In this document: in pieces, positions 21,681-33,180 of the stretch
Layout: every line of letters begins with the position of its first letter
How positions within the stretch are numbered: position 1 is the stretch's first letter
Source: Arachis hypogaea
Lineage: Eukaryota > Streptophyta > Magnoliopsida > Fabales > Fabaceae
Length of the DNA: 64,000 bases
Reading direction: 5' to 3'
Assembly: GCF_003086295.3 (NCBI RefSeq)
Contig: NC_092045.1
Location: forward strand, 94,130,693-94,194,692
Made by a program: the position numbers and the translations under genes
The notes under the pieces: model-generated
What the model was told of the DNA's origin: nothing
The model's input: only the letters and a program-made list of their open reading frames with translations
The model's database searches: none

Positions 21681-23488
21681 GGCCTCAACTGCCATGAGGC
21701 ATACGCCACCACATTATGATGCTGCATCAGCACGCACCCTAAACCCTTTAATGAGGCATCACAGTACACCTCAAATGGCTCGTTCGGCTCAGGTAACACT
21801 AACACAGGTGCAGTGGTCAACTTTTTCTTCAATGTCTGAAAGCTCTCCTCGCACTCAGGAGTCCAAACAAATGGAGTGTCTTTGTGGGTTAACTTTGTCA
21901 TTGGCAAAGCTATCTGTGAAAAGCCCTTGATAAACCTTCGGTAATAGCCAGCTAAGCCCAAAAAACTCTTTATCTCCGTTACGGTGGTTGGTTGCTTCCA
22001 ATCCATCACAGCCTCCACCTTAGTTGGATCTACGGCTATTCCCTGTTTACTCACTACATGCCCCAAAAACTTCACCTCCCTCTTCCAGAACTCACACTTA
22101 GACAGTTTTGCATAGAGTTTCTTCTCCTTTAGAATTTGCAACACGGTCCTCAAGTGTTCCATATGCTCTTCTTCAGTTTTGGAATAAATTAGTATGTCGT
22201 CAATGAAGACAACAACAAATTTATCCAGAAACGGACGGAAAACTCTATTCATGTAATCCATGAATACCGCAGGAGTGTTCGTCAACCCAAAAGACATTAC
22301 AGTGTACTCGTAATGACCATAGCGAGTCCTAAAAGCGGTCTTAGGGATATCCTCACCCCTCACCCTTATCTGGTGATAACCGGATCACAAATCGATCTTG
22401 GAGAAAACTCCAGCTCCTTGCAACTGATCCATGAGATCATCAATTCTCGGCAATGGGTACTTATTCTTTATTGTGACCTTGTTTAGCTGCCTGTAATCCA
22501 CACAGAGCCGCATACTCCCATCTTTCTTCTTTACCAGTAGCACTGGCGCACCCCATGGAGAGACACTTGGTCGTATAAAATTCTTACCCAACAAATCCTC
22601 TAACTGAGACTTTAGCTCGTTCATCTCTAACGGTGACATCCTATAAGGATCACTTGAGATTGGTCCCGCCCCGGGCACCAACTCAAATACAAACTCAACC
22701 TCTCGGTTAGATGGAAACTCATCAATATCATCGGGAAACACTTCCGAAAACTCACACACAACCGGAATCTACTCTAACCTTTGATCATCACCCGAAACGC
22801 CCGCGGTTAACAACAGGATACCCTGACATTCGGTTCCGAAATAGTTCACCATCATCGAATTCAAGTAATAATTATTCACCATGACCGGCCCTTCTGTATC
22901 CTCCGGCATAAAGTACACCGACTTTGCAGAACAATCAAGCAGGACATGGTTCTTAGATAACCAGTCCAATCCCAAGATAAGATCAAGACCGATCATCGGT
23001 AAGCAGACTAAATTATGAACAAAATCATGCTGCTTGAACCTAAAGGAAACTTTCGGGCATCCTAGCCTAGTTACTATAGCTTCATGGGTAGCATTATACA
23101 CTCTTAGATCATAACCTAAGGTTACGATCTTCAATCCTAACTCATGGGCTTTTTCAAATGCAATGAATGAATGTGATCCTCCCGAATCAAATAAAGCATT
23201 TAAAGTTTGACCAGCCATTTCACAATTACCTCGAATGAGTGTCTCGGATCCCTCGGCACCTATAGCTGAGGTGGTGAACACCCGATTAGTCTGTTGTGCT
23301 TTTCCAGCACCTTGTTTCTGCTTCTCTGGACAGTTGGCGGCTTTATGCGCCGCTTTTCCACAACTATAACACAACCCCCATCCGGCCTTGCACGGTGCTC
23401 CCGGATGGTGACTCCCACATCTAGCACAAGCTTGCTCATTCTGTGGCTGCTTTCCAAACCTTTTCCCTTGGGAATTGTTGTTGTTGGG
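21681..23488 (-). pseudogene. gag C-terminus, protease, RT and RNase H of chromovirus E
   Basis: Minus-strand frames 23488-22769, 22759-22385 and 22382-21681 form one interrupted polyprotein: a CCHC zinc knuckle (CYSCGKAAHKAANC, about 23326-23370), an aspartic protease (LFDSGGSHSF, about 23168-23200), RT ([24 protein letters not shown] at 22197-22208) and RNase H ([14 protein letters not shown]). Two nonsense codons interrupt it: TAG at 22769-22771 between protease and RT, and TGA at 22385-22387 inside RT right after FSKIDL. The RT active site itself is intact. The left end is cut by element B within RNase H, the right end by element D within gag. Non-functional. Confidence 0.88.
23484..23488. 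repeat. Target-site duplication of element D, left copy
   Basis: TTGGG directly before the 5' LTR; the same TTGGG follows the 3' LTR at 33181-33185. When one copy is dropped, the gag reading frame of E is continuous across the insertion, which confirms the borders. Confidence 0.92.
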
Positions 23489-25087
23489 TGATGAGCGGAT
23501 AATTTGTACGCTTTTTGGCATTGTTTTTAGTATGTTTTTAGTATGATCTAGTTAGTTTTTAGTATATTTTTATTAGTTTTTAGTTAAAATTTACTTTTCT
23601 GGACTTTACTATGAGTTTGTGTGTTTTTCTATGATTTCAGGTATTTTCTGGCTGAAATTGAGGGACCTGAGCAAAAATCTGATTCAGAGACTAAAAAGGA
23701 CTGCAAATGCTGTTGGATTCTGACCTCCCTGCACTCGAAGTGAATGTTCTGGAGCTACAGAAGCCCAATTGGCGCGATCTTAATGGCGTTGGAAAGTAGA
23801 CATCCTGGGCTTTCCAGCAATATATGATAGTCCATACTTTGCTCAAGATTTGATGGCCCAAACCGGCGTTCAAAGTCACCCTCAGAATTCCCAGCGTTAA
23901 ACGCCGGAACTGGCACAAGAATGGGAGTTAAATGCCCAAACTGGCATAAAAGCTGGCGTTTAACTCCAAGAAGAGTCTCTACACGAAAATGCTTCAATGC
24001 TCAGCCCAAGCACACACCAAGTGGGCCCGGAAGAGGATTTTTATGTCATTTACTCATCTCTGTAAACCCTAGGCTACTAGTTCTCTATATATAGGACCTT
24101 TTACTATTGTATTAAGAATCTTTTGGACATCTAGTTCTTAGATCATTGGGAGGCTGGCCTCACGGCCATGCCTAGACCTTGTTCTTATGTATTTTCAACG
24201 GTGGAGTTTCTACACACCATAGATTAAGGTGTGGAGCTCTGCTGTACCTCGAGTATTAATGCAATTACTATTGTTCTTCTATTCAATTCCGCTTGTTCTT
24301 GTTCCAAGATATCACTTGTTCTTCAACTTGATGAATGTGATGATCCGTGACACTCATCATCATTCTCACCTATGAACGTGTGCCTGACAACCACCTCCGT
24401 TCTACCTTAGATTGGGTGAATATCTCTTGGATTCCTGATACACGATGCATGGTTGATCGCCTGACAACCGAGTGCTCGCCTGACAACCGAGCCAGCCATT
24501 CCGTGAGATCAGAGTCTTCGTGGTATAGGCTAGAACTGATGGCGGCATTCAAGAGAATCCGGAAGGTCTAACCTTGTCTGTGGTATTCTGAGTAGGATTC
24601 AATGATTGAATGACTGTGACGAGCTTCAAACTCCTGAAGGCGGGGCGTTAGTGACAGACGCAAAAGAATCACTGGATAGCCGTGCCGTGACAGGGTGCGT
24701 TGAACATTTCCACTGAGAGGATGGGAGGTAGCCACTGACAACGGTGAAACCCTTGCATAAGCTTGCCATGGAAAGGAGTAAGAAGGATTGGATGAAGACA
24801 GTAGGAAAGCAGAGAGACAGAAGGGACAAGCATCTTCATACGCTTATCTGAAATTCCTACCAATGAATTACATAAGTATCTCTATCTTTACCTTTATGTT
24901 TTTGTATATCATCATTCATATCCATTTGAGTCTGCCTGACTAAGATTTACAAGGTGACCATAGCTTGCTTCATACCAACAATCTCTGTGGGATCGACCCT
25001 TACTCGCGTAAGGTTTATTACTTGGACGACCCAGTACACTTGCTGGTTAGTTGTGCGAAGTTGTAGTGATCACAATTTCGTGCACCA
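23489..25087 (+). repeat. 5' LTR of element D
   Basis: 1599 bp, TGATGAGCGG... to ...CGTGCACCA. TATATATA at 24086-24093 is the probable promoter. Palindrome units at 23862-23975. Compared with the 3' LTR it lacks about 34 bp near 24676, between two TGGAT direct repeats. Confidence 0.9.
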
Positions 25088-25093
25088 AGTTTT

Positions 25094-25111
25094 TGGCGCC
25101 GTTGCCGGGGA
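25094..25111 (+). other. Primer binding site, tRNA-Asp type (element D)
   Basis: TGGCGCCGTTGCCGGGGA, six bases after the LTR end. Identical to the A and B sites. Confidence 0.9.
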
Positions 25112-26666
25112 TTGTTGAGTTTGGACAACTGACGGTTCATCTTGTTGCTTAGATTAGGTATTTTTCTTCAGAGTTCTTAAGAATGAATTCTAGTGTTTCA
25201 TGATGATCTGTTGAAGTCTGGCTGGCTGTGAAGCCATGTCTAATTCTATTGGACCGAGGTTTCAACTTATCATCACAAGATCTTGTTGATTTCTATCAAT
25301 CTTGCTTTTGGAGCAGTGATCTGCTAAGGCTTGGCTGGCCTTTGGCCATGTCTAGTGTTTTGGACCGAAACTTTCTTTGAAAGCTTGGCTGGCTGTGAAG
25401 CCATGTCTAATTCCTGGACCGGAGTCTTAGACTAAACATTGCATGATTCCTGGAATTCTCATTAAGAATTTTGATACCTTTATTTTCTTTTTCCACTTAA
25501 TTTTCGATAAAATCCAAAAAATTACAAAATCATAAAAACCAAAAATATTGTATGTTTCTTGTTTGAGTCTAGTGTCTCATTTTAAGTTTGGTGTCAATTG
25601 CATGCATTATTATTTAGTTGCATTTTGATTATTAAAAATCCAAAAATATTTTAATTTGTGTCTTTTCAAGTCAATAATACAGAGAATTGAAGATTCAGAA
25701 CATTCAGCAGAGGAATTGCACAGAAAAAGCTGGGCGTTCAAAACGCCCAGTGAAGAAGGATAGACTGGCGTTTAAACGCCAGCCAGGGTGCCTGGTTGGG
25801 CGTTTAACGCCCAAAAGGGTAGAGTTTTGGGCGTTAAACGTCAGAATGTGCACCATTTTGGGCGTTTAACGCCAGGATGGCACAAGAGGGAAGATTTTGT
25901 TTTCAAATCGAATTTTTTTTAGTTTTCAAAATCTTTTCAAAATCAAATCTTTTTCAAATCATATCTTTTCAATCAAATCTTTTTCAAATTCAATTTCTTT
26001 CTATTTTCAAAGATACTTGCTATCAATTAATGATTTGATTCAACATTTCAAGTATGTTGCCTTTTCTGTTGAGAAAGGTTTAATGTTTGAATCATATCTT
26101 TTCTTGATAGCCAAGTCATTAATTTTCAAAATCAAATTTTTTTAAAAAAAAATGTTTTTCAATCATATCTTCTTAACCACATCTTTTTCAAAATAACTTT
26201 CAATCAAATCTTTTTTATTTCTAATTTCAAATTCTTTTTCAAAAATCACTTGATTTCTTTCCCACTTTTATTTTTGAAAATCAATTAGTGTTTTTCAAAA
26301 TGTTTTCAAAATCTTTTACTTGATTTTCGAAAATTACTTCCCCTCTTCTCACATCCTTCTATTTATGGACTAACACTATTCCTTAATGCAAAAATTCGAA
26401 CTCCATCTTCTTTGATAAGTTCGAATTTTCTACTTCTGCCTTCTATTTTTCTTTTCCCCTGACACCTCAAGGAATCTCTATACTGTGACATAGAGGATTC
26501 CACATTTTCTTGTTCTCTTCTCTTTCTTATGAGCAGGAGCAAGGACAAAAGCATTCTTGTTGAGGCTGATCCTGAACCTGAAAGGACCTTGAAGCGAAAG
26601 CTAAGAGAAGCCAAGGCCCAACTCTCTGTAGAGGACCTAACATAAATCTTCAAAGAAGAAGAACCC
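25112..26666 (+). other. 5' leader of element D
   Basis: Untranslated leader with no credible gene. Holds three imperfect copies of a 'GGCTGGC..TTGGCCATGTCTA' phrase (about 25216-25415), one AAGTTTGGTGT motif at 25584, a palindrome cluster (25728-25875) and a long T-rich stretch of TTTTCAAAATC repeats (25900-26340). Confidence 0.65.
25728..25875 (+). repeat. GGCGTT-AACGCC palindrome cluster (element D leader)
   Basis: Five units including GGGCGTTCAAAACGCCC and CTGGCGTTTAAACGCCAG. Here the cluster lies upstream of gag; A and B have none in this position but carry units inside gag instead. Confidence 0.85.
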
Positions 26667-28727
26667 ATGGCAGCCGAAAACAACAACAATGCCAACAATG
26701 CAAGGAAGGTGCTGGGTGACTTTACTGCACCTACTCCCGACTTCTATGGGAGAAGCATCTCTATCCCTGCCATTGGAGCAAACAACTTTGAGCTTAAACC
26801 TCAATTAGTTTCTCTAATGCAACAGAATTGCAAGTTTCATGGACTTCCATTGGAAGATCCTCATCAGTTTTTAGCTGAGTTCTTGCAAATCTGTGACACT
26901 GTCAAGACTAATGGGGTTGACCCTGAGGTCTACAGACTTATGCTATTCCCTTTTGCTGTAAGAGACAGAGCTAGAATATGGTTGGACTCACAACCTAAAG
27001 AAAGCCTGAACTCTTGGGAAAAGCTAGTCAATGCCTTATTGGCAAAGTTCTTTCCACCTCAAAAATTGAGTAAGCTTAGAGTGGAAGTCCAAACCTTCAG
27101 ACAGAAGGAAGGAGAATCCCTCTATGAAGCTTGGGAAAGATACAAACAATTAATCAGAAAGTGTCCCACTGATATGCTTTCTGAATGGAGCATCATTGGA
27201 ATTTTCTATGATGGTCTCTCTGAACTATCCAAGATGTCTTTGGATAGCTCTGCTGGAGGATCTCTTCATCTGAAGAAGACGCCTACAGAAGCTCAAGAGC
27301 TGATTGAAATGGTTGCAAATAACCAATTCATGTACACTTCTGAAAGGAATCCTGTGAACAATGGGACCAATCAGAAGAAAGGAGTTCTTGAGATTGACAC
27401 TCTGAATGCCATATTGGCTCAGAAAAAAAATATTGACTCAGCAAGTCAATATGATTTCTCAAAGTCTGTCTGGAATGCAAAATGCACCAGGTAGTACTAA
27501 GGAGGCTTCATCTGAAGAAGAAGCTTATGATCCTGAGAACCCTTCAATGGAAGAGGTGAATTGCATGGGAGAACCCTATGGAAACACCTATAATCCTTCA
27601 TGGAGAAATCATCCAAATCTCTCATGGAAGGATCAACAAAGACCTCAACAAGGTTTCAACAATAATAATGGTGGAAGAAACAGGTTTAGCAATGGCAAGC
27701 CTTTTCCATCATCTTCTCAGCAACAGACAGAGAATTCTAAGCAGAACCACTCTGACTTAGCAACCATGGTCTCTGATCTAATCAAAACCACTCAAAGTTT
27801 CATGACTAAAACAAGGTCCTCCATTAGAAACTTGGAGGGACAAGTGGGTCAGCTGAGCAAGAAAATTACTGAACTCCCTCTTAGTACTCTTCCAAGCAAT
27901 ACAAAAGAAAATCCAAAAGGAGAGTGCAAGGCCATCAACATGGCCGAATTTGGAGAGGAGGAAGAGGTAGTGAACGCCACTGAGGAAGACCTCAATGGAC
28001 GTCCACTGGCCTCCAATGAGTTCCCCAATGAGGAACCATGGGAATTTGAGGCTCAAAATGAGACCATAGAGATTCCATTGAACTTACTTCTGCCATTCAT
28101 GAGCTCTGATGAGTATTCTTCCTCTGAAGAGGATGAGTATGTCACTGAAGAGCAAGTTGCTAAATACCTTGGAGCAATCATGAAGCTAAATGACAAGTTA
28201 TTTGGAAATGAGACTTGGGAAGATGAACCCCCTTTGCTCACCAAAGAACTAGATGACTTGTCTAGGCAGAAATTACCTCAAAAGAGACAGGATCCTGGGA
28301 AGTTCTCAATACCTTGTACCATAGGCACCATGACCTTCAAGAAGGCCTTGTGTGACTTAGGGTCAAGTGTAAACCTCATGCCTCTCTCTGTAATGGAGAA
28401 GCTAGGGATCTTTGAGGTGCAAGCTGCAAAAATCTCACTAGAGATGGCAGACAACTCAAGAAACAAGCTTATGGACTTGTGGAGGATGTTCTGGTAAAGG
28501 TTAAAGACCATTACATCCCTGCTGATTTCATAGTCCTAGAGACTGGGAAGTGCATGGATGAATTCATCATCCTTGGCAGACCCTTCCTAGCCACAGCAAA
28601 GGCTGTGATTGATGTTGATAGAGGAGAATTGATCATTCAAGTGAATGAGGAATCCTTTGTGTTTGAGGTTCAAGGATATCCCTCTATCATCATGGAGAGG
28701 AAGCATGAAGAGCTTCTCTCAAAATAG
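26667..28727 (+). pseudogene. gag-protease polyprotein (element D), two frameshifts
   Basis: Three consecutive frames. 26667-27494: capsid region (FELKPQLVSLMQQNC, SLYEAWERYKQLIRKCP), clearly related to gag of A/B. 27406-28497: linker with Asn/Gln-rich part and an acidic segment (SSSEEDEYVTEE), then an aspartic protease active site (CDLGSSVNLMP). 28479-28727: protease C-terminal half (IILGRPFLAT). Frameshifts lie near 27480 and near 28450. No zinc knuckle recognised. The protein ends 177 bases before the conserved post-pol motif, with no RT sequence between. A start at 26667 (MAAENNNN) fits the leader and the position of gag in B. Confidence 0.85.
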
Positions 28728-28747
28728 AGCCAAACAGAGCCCCCACA

Positions 28748-28840
28748 GTCAAACTCTAAGTTTGGTGTTGGAAGGCCACAACCAAATTCTAAGTTTGGTG
28801 TTGAACCCCCACATTCAAACTCTAAGTTTGGTGTTGGGAG
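28748..28840 (+). repeat. Triple CTAAGTTTGGTGTTG repeat after protease (element D)
   Basis: Three copies of CAAACTCTAAGTTTGGTGTTG-like sequence, 33 bases apart, just after the protease stop. C has two copies here (741, 774), within its open frame. Confidence 0.7.
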
Positions 28841-28903
28841 GTTCCAACATTGCTCTGAGCATCCCTGAGGCTCCATGAGAGCCCTCTGTCAAGCTACTGA
28901 CAT

Positions 28904-28933
28904 TAAAGAAGCGCTTGTTGGGAGGCAACCCAA
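28904..28933 (+). other. Conserved post-pol motif (element D)
   Basis: Contains GCGCTTGTTGGGAGGCAACC, identical to C over this core. Confidence 0.7.
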
Positions 28934-29069
28934 TGTTATATTTTATCTATTCTCTTTTGTTATTTTATATTTTCTGTAGGTTGATGATCATGAGAAGTCA
29001 CAAAATCAATTAAAAAAGCAAAAATAGAAAGAAAAACAGGAAGAAAAACAGCACACACTAGAGGAAGAA

Positions 29070-29245
29070 CCTACTGGCGTTTAAATGCCAGTAAGGCTAG
29101 CAGTTGGGCGTTTAACGCCCAGTCTGGCACCATTCTGGGCGTTTAACGCCAGAAAGGGGCACCAGACTAGCGTTAAACGCCAGAAAAGGGTAAGCTCTTG
29201 GCGTTAAACGCCAGAAATGGGCACCAGCCCGGCGTTTAACGCCAG
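29070..29245 (+). repeat. GGCGTT-AACGCC palindrome cluster (element D spacer)
   Basis: Six units in the spacer before ORF2, matching the position in C and B. Confidence 0.85.
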
Positions 29246-29548
29246 AATTGGCTCAAAACGCATTTTTGCATGACATTTGGTGCAGGGATGACTTTTCCTT
29301 GACACCTCAGGATCTGTGGACCCCACAGGATCCCCACCTACCCTACCACTCTCTCTCTCTTCTTCACCCATTCACCAATCACCTCAATACCTCTTCCCCA
29401 AAAACCCTTCACCTATCAAATCCCATCTTTCTCTTCACCACTCACATCCATCCTTCATAAAACCCCACCTACCTCACCATTCAAATTCAAACCACTTTCC
29501 CACCCAAACCTACCCATACATGACCGAACCCTACCCTCCCCCCACTCC

Positions 29549-29556
29549 TATATAAA
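29549..29556 (+). promoter_or_regulatory. TATA box before ORF2 (element D)
   Basis: TATATAAA 192 bases upstream of the ORF2 ATG at 29748, followed by a C/T-rich leader. Same spacing as in element C. Confidence 0.55.
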
Positions 29557-29677
29557 CCCATCTTCAATCCCTCATTTTCACACAACCTAAACAACACTAC
29601 TCTCCCTTTTTGGCCGAACACAAAGCCATTCCCTTCTTCCTCATTTCTTCTTCTTCTACTCTCTTCTTTCTTCTTTT

Positions 29678-29712
29678 GCTCGAGGACGAGCAAACGTTTT
29701 AAGTTTGGTGTG
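29678..29712 (+). promoter_or_regulatory. Stem-loop plus AAGTTTGGTGT module before ORF2 (element D)
   Basis: GCTCGAGGACGAGC at 29678-29691, then TTTTAAGTTTGGTGTG. Same as 1727-1758. Confidence 0.55.
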
Positions 29713-29747
29713 TAAAAGCATTGCTTTTTGTTTTTCCATAACCATTT

Positions 29748-30618
29748 ATGGCATCCAAGGCCGGAGAAACCTCTAGAAAGAGGAAAGGGAAGGCAAAAGC
29801 TTCCACCTCCGAGTCATGGGAGATGGAGAGATTCATCTCAAGGGTGCATCAAGACCACTTCTATGAAGTTGTGGCCTTGAAGAAGGTGATCCCCGAGGTC
29901 CCTTTTTCACTCAAAAAGAGTGAATATCCGGAGATCCGACATGAGATTCGAAGAAGAGGTTGGGAAGTTCTTACCAACCCCATTCAGCAAGTCGGAATCT
30001 TAATGGTTCAAGAGTTCTATGCCAATGCATGGATCACCAAGAACCATGATCAAAGTGTGAACCCGGACCCAAAGAATTGGCTTACTATGGTTCGGGGGAA
30101 ATACTTGGATTTTAGTCCGGAAAAGGTAAGGTTGGCATTCAACTTGCCCATGATGCAAGGAGATGAACATCCTTACACTAGAAGGGTCAACTTTGATCAA
30201 AGGTTGGACCAAGTCCTCTACCTTGGCAAGGTTAGCCTTTCCTCATCTCATTTGTCACCTCTGTTATTCAGTTGGAGTTGACATAGAGGGAGACATCCCC
30301 ATTGATGTGGACAAGCCCATCACTAAGAAGAGGATGGAGCAAACAAGAGACCCCTCTCATCATCAAATCCCTGAGATGCCTCAAGGGATGCACTTTCCTC
30401 CACAAAACTATTGGGAGCAACTAAACACCTTCCTAGGAGAGTTGAGTTTCAACATGGGACAACTAAGGGTGGAGCACCAAGAACACTCTGTTCTCCTCCA
30501 TGAAATTAGAGAAGATCAAAGAATCATAAGAGAAGAGCAACAAAGACAAGGAAGAGACATTGAGGAGCTCAAGCACTCCATAAGATCTTCAAGAGGAAGA
30601 ACAAGCCGCCATCACTAA
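29748..30618 (+). pseudogene. Athila-type ORF2 (element D), internally deleted
   Basis: Starts MASKAGETSRKRKGKAKAS and matches ORF2 of C closely up to RRVNFDQRLDQVL. Then about 270 bases of C's sequence are missing (junction near 30219), and the C-terminal part (ARLAFPHLICHLCYS ... EEQQRQGRDIEELK) continues in another frame to the stop at 30616-30618. The deleted part includes the SNRSEV segment conserved in B and C. Not functional as a full protein. Confidence 0.8.
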
Positions 30619-31561
30619 AGTGGACCTGTTCTTTAATTTCCTTGTTCTTTATTTTCCTGTTTTTCGAATTTTAGTGCTTATGTTTGTCTATGTTTGTGTC
30701 TTGTGATCATTAGTGTCTTAGTGTCTATGTCTTAAAGTTATGAATGTCCTATGAATCCATCACCTCTCTTAAATAAAAAATGTTCTTAATTGAAAAAGAG
30801 TAGAATTGCATGAATTCTGAATTTTATAACAGTTTAATTATTTTGATGTGGTGGCGATACTTTTGTTTTCTGAATGTATGTTTAAACAGTGCATATGTCT
30901 TTTGAATTTGTGGTTCATGAATATTGGCTCTTGAAAGAATGATGAAAAAGGAGACATGTTACTGAGGATCTGAAAAATCATAAAAATGATTCTTGAAGAA
31001 AAAAAAAAGCAGTGAATACAAAAAAAAGAGAGAGAAAATGTCGAAAAAAAAAGAAGAAGAAAGAAAAAGAAAACGAAAAAAAAAAGAGAAAAAGAAAAGA
31101 AAAAGAAAGAAATAAAGTTGTGATCCAAGGCAAAAAGAGTGTGCTTAAGAACCCTGGACACCTCTAATTGGGGACTCTAGCAAAGCTGAGTCACAATCCG
31201 AAAAGGTTCACCCAATTATGTGTCTGTGGCATGTATGTATCCGGTGGTAATACTGGAAGACAGAGTGCTTTGGGCCACGGCCAAGACTCAATAAGTAGCT
31301 GTGTTCAAGAATCATCATACTTAACTAGGAGAATCAATGACACTATCTGGATTCTGAGTTCCTAAAGAAGCCAATCATTCTGAATTTCAAAGGATAGAGT
31401 GAGATGCCAAAACTGTTCAGAGGCAAAAAGCTAAAAGCCCCGCTCATCTAATTAATACTGATCTTCATAGATGTTTTTGGAATTCATTGCATATTCTCTT
31501 CTTTTTATCTTATTTGATTTTCAGTTGCTTGAGGACAAGCAATAATTTAAGTTTGGTGTTG
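30619..31561 (+). other. 3' non-coding region of element D
   Basis: Matches 2937-3959 and 11668-12627. Includes an A/G-rich tract (about 30998-31110), a conserved segment at 31168-31365 with a 65-codon frame, and the LTR-adjacent module (GCTTGAGGACAAGC, then AAGTTTGGTGTTG) at 31527-31561. Confidence 0.7.
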
Positions 31562-33180
31562 TGATGAGCGGATAATTTGTACACTTTTTGGCATTGTTTT
31601 TAGTATGTTTTTAGTATGATCTAGTTAGTTTTTAGTATATTTTTATTATTTTTTAGTTAAAATTTACTTTTCTGGACTTTACTATGAGTTTGTATATTTT
31701 TCTGTGATTTCAGGTATTTTCTGGCTGAAATTGAGGGACCTGAGCAAAAATCTGATTCAGAGACTAAAAAGGACTGCAGATGCTGTTGGATTCTGACCTC
31801 CTTGCACTCGAAGTGGATTTTCTGGAGCTACAAAAGCCTAATTGGCGCGCTCTCAATGGCGTTGGAAAGTAGACATCCTGGGCTTTCTAGCAATATATGA
31901 TAGTCCATACTTTGCCCAAGATTTGATGGCCCAAACCGGCGTTCAAAGTCACCCTCAGAATTCCCAGCGTTAAACGCCGGAACTGGCACAAGAATGGGAG
32001 TTAAACGCCCAAACTGGCATAAAAGCTGGCGTTTAACTCCAAGAAGAGTCTCTACACGAAAATGCTTCAATGCTCAGCCCAAGCACACACCAAGTGGGCC
32101 CGGAAGAGGATTTTTATGTCATTTACTCATCTCTGTAAACCCTAGGCTACTAGTTCTCTATATATAGGACCTTTTACTATTGTATTAAGAATCTTTTGGA
32201 CATCTAGTTCTTAGATCATTGGGAGGCTGGCCTCACGGCCATGCCTAGACCTTGTTCTTATGTATTTTCAATGGTGGAGTTTCTACACACCATAGATTAA
32301 GGTGTGGAGCTCTGCTGTACCTCGAGTATTAATGCAATTACTATTGTTCTTCTATTCAATTCCGCTTGTTCTTGTTCCAAGATATCACTTGTTCTTCAAC
32401 TTGATGAATGTGATGATCCGTGACACTCATCATCATTCTCACCTATGAACGTGTGCCTGACAACCACCTCCGTTCTACCTTAGATTGGGTGAATATCTCT
32501 TGGATTCCTGATACACGATGCATGGTTGATCGCCTGACAACCGAGTGCTCGCCTGACAACCGAGCCAGCCATTCCGTGAGATCAGAGTCTTCGTGGTATA
32601 GGCTAGAACTGATGGCGGCATTCAAGAGAATCCGGAAGGTCTAACCTTGTCTGTGGTATTCTGAGTAGGATTCAATGATTGAATGACTGTGACGAGCTTC
32701 AAACTCCTGAAGGCGGGGCGTTAGTGACAGACGCAAAAGAATCACTGGATTCTATTCCGGCCTGATTGAGAACCGACAGATGGATAGCCGTGCCGTGACA
32801 GGGTGCGTTGAACATTTCCACTAAGAGGATGGGAGGTAGCCACTGACAACGGTGAAACCCTTGCATAAGCTTGCCATGGAAAGGAGTAAGAAGGATTGGA
32901 TGAAGACAGTAGGAAAGCAGAGAGACGGAAGGGACAAGCATCTTCATACGCTTATCTGAAATTCCTACCAATGAATTACATAAGTATTTCTATCTTTACC
33001 TTTATGTTTTCGTATATCATCATTCATATCCATTTGAGTCTGCCTGACTAAGATTTACAAGGTGACCATAGCTTGCTTCATACCAACAATCTCTGTGGGA
33101 TTGACCCTTACTCGCGTAAGGTTTATTACTTGGACGACCCAGTACACTTGCTGGTTAGTTGTGCGAAGTTGGATGACCCA
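31562..33180 (+). repeat. 3' LTR of element D
   Basis: 1619 bp from TGATGAGCGG. It ends ...GATGACCCA, not ...CGTGCACCA as the 5' LTR does, because about 15 bases are missing or changed near the end; the TTGGG duplication at 33181 fixes the border. TATATATA at 32159-32166. Palindromes at 31936-32045. Confidence 0.88.

Larger units (their letters stand above)
23489..33180 (+). mobile_element. Element D: complete, pol-less Athila-like element
   Basis: 9.7 kb with both LTRs (23489-25087, 31562-33180), PBS, leader with palindromes, gag-protease, conserved motif, palindrome spacer, TATA box, ORF2 and 3' region. No RT, RNase H or integrase anywhere, so mobilisation must have used another element's enzymes; A/B is the obvious candidate, sharing PBS, LTR ends and modules. 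Perfect 5-bp target duplication in chromovirus E. The LTRs are very similar, so the insertion is fairly recent. Confidence 0.92.
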
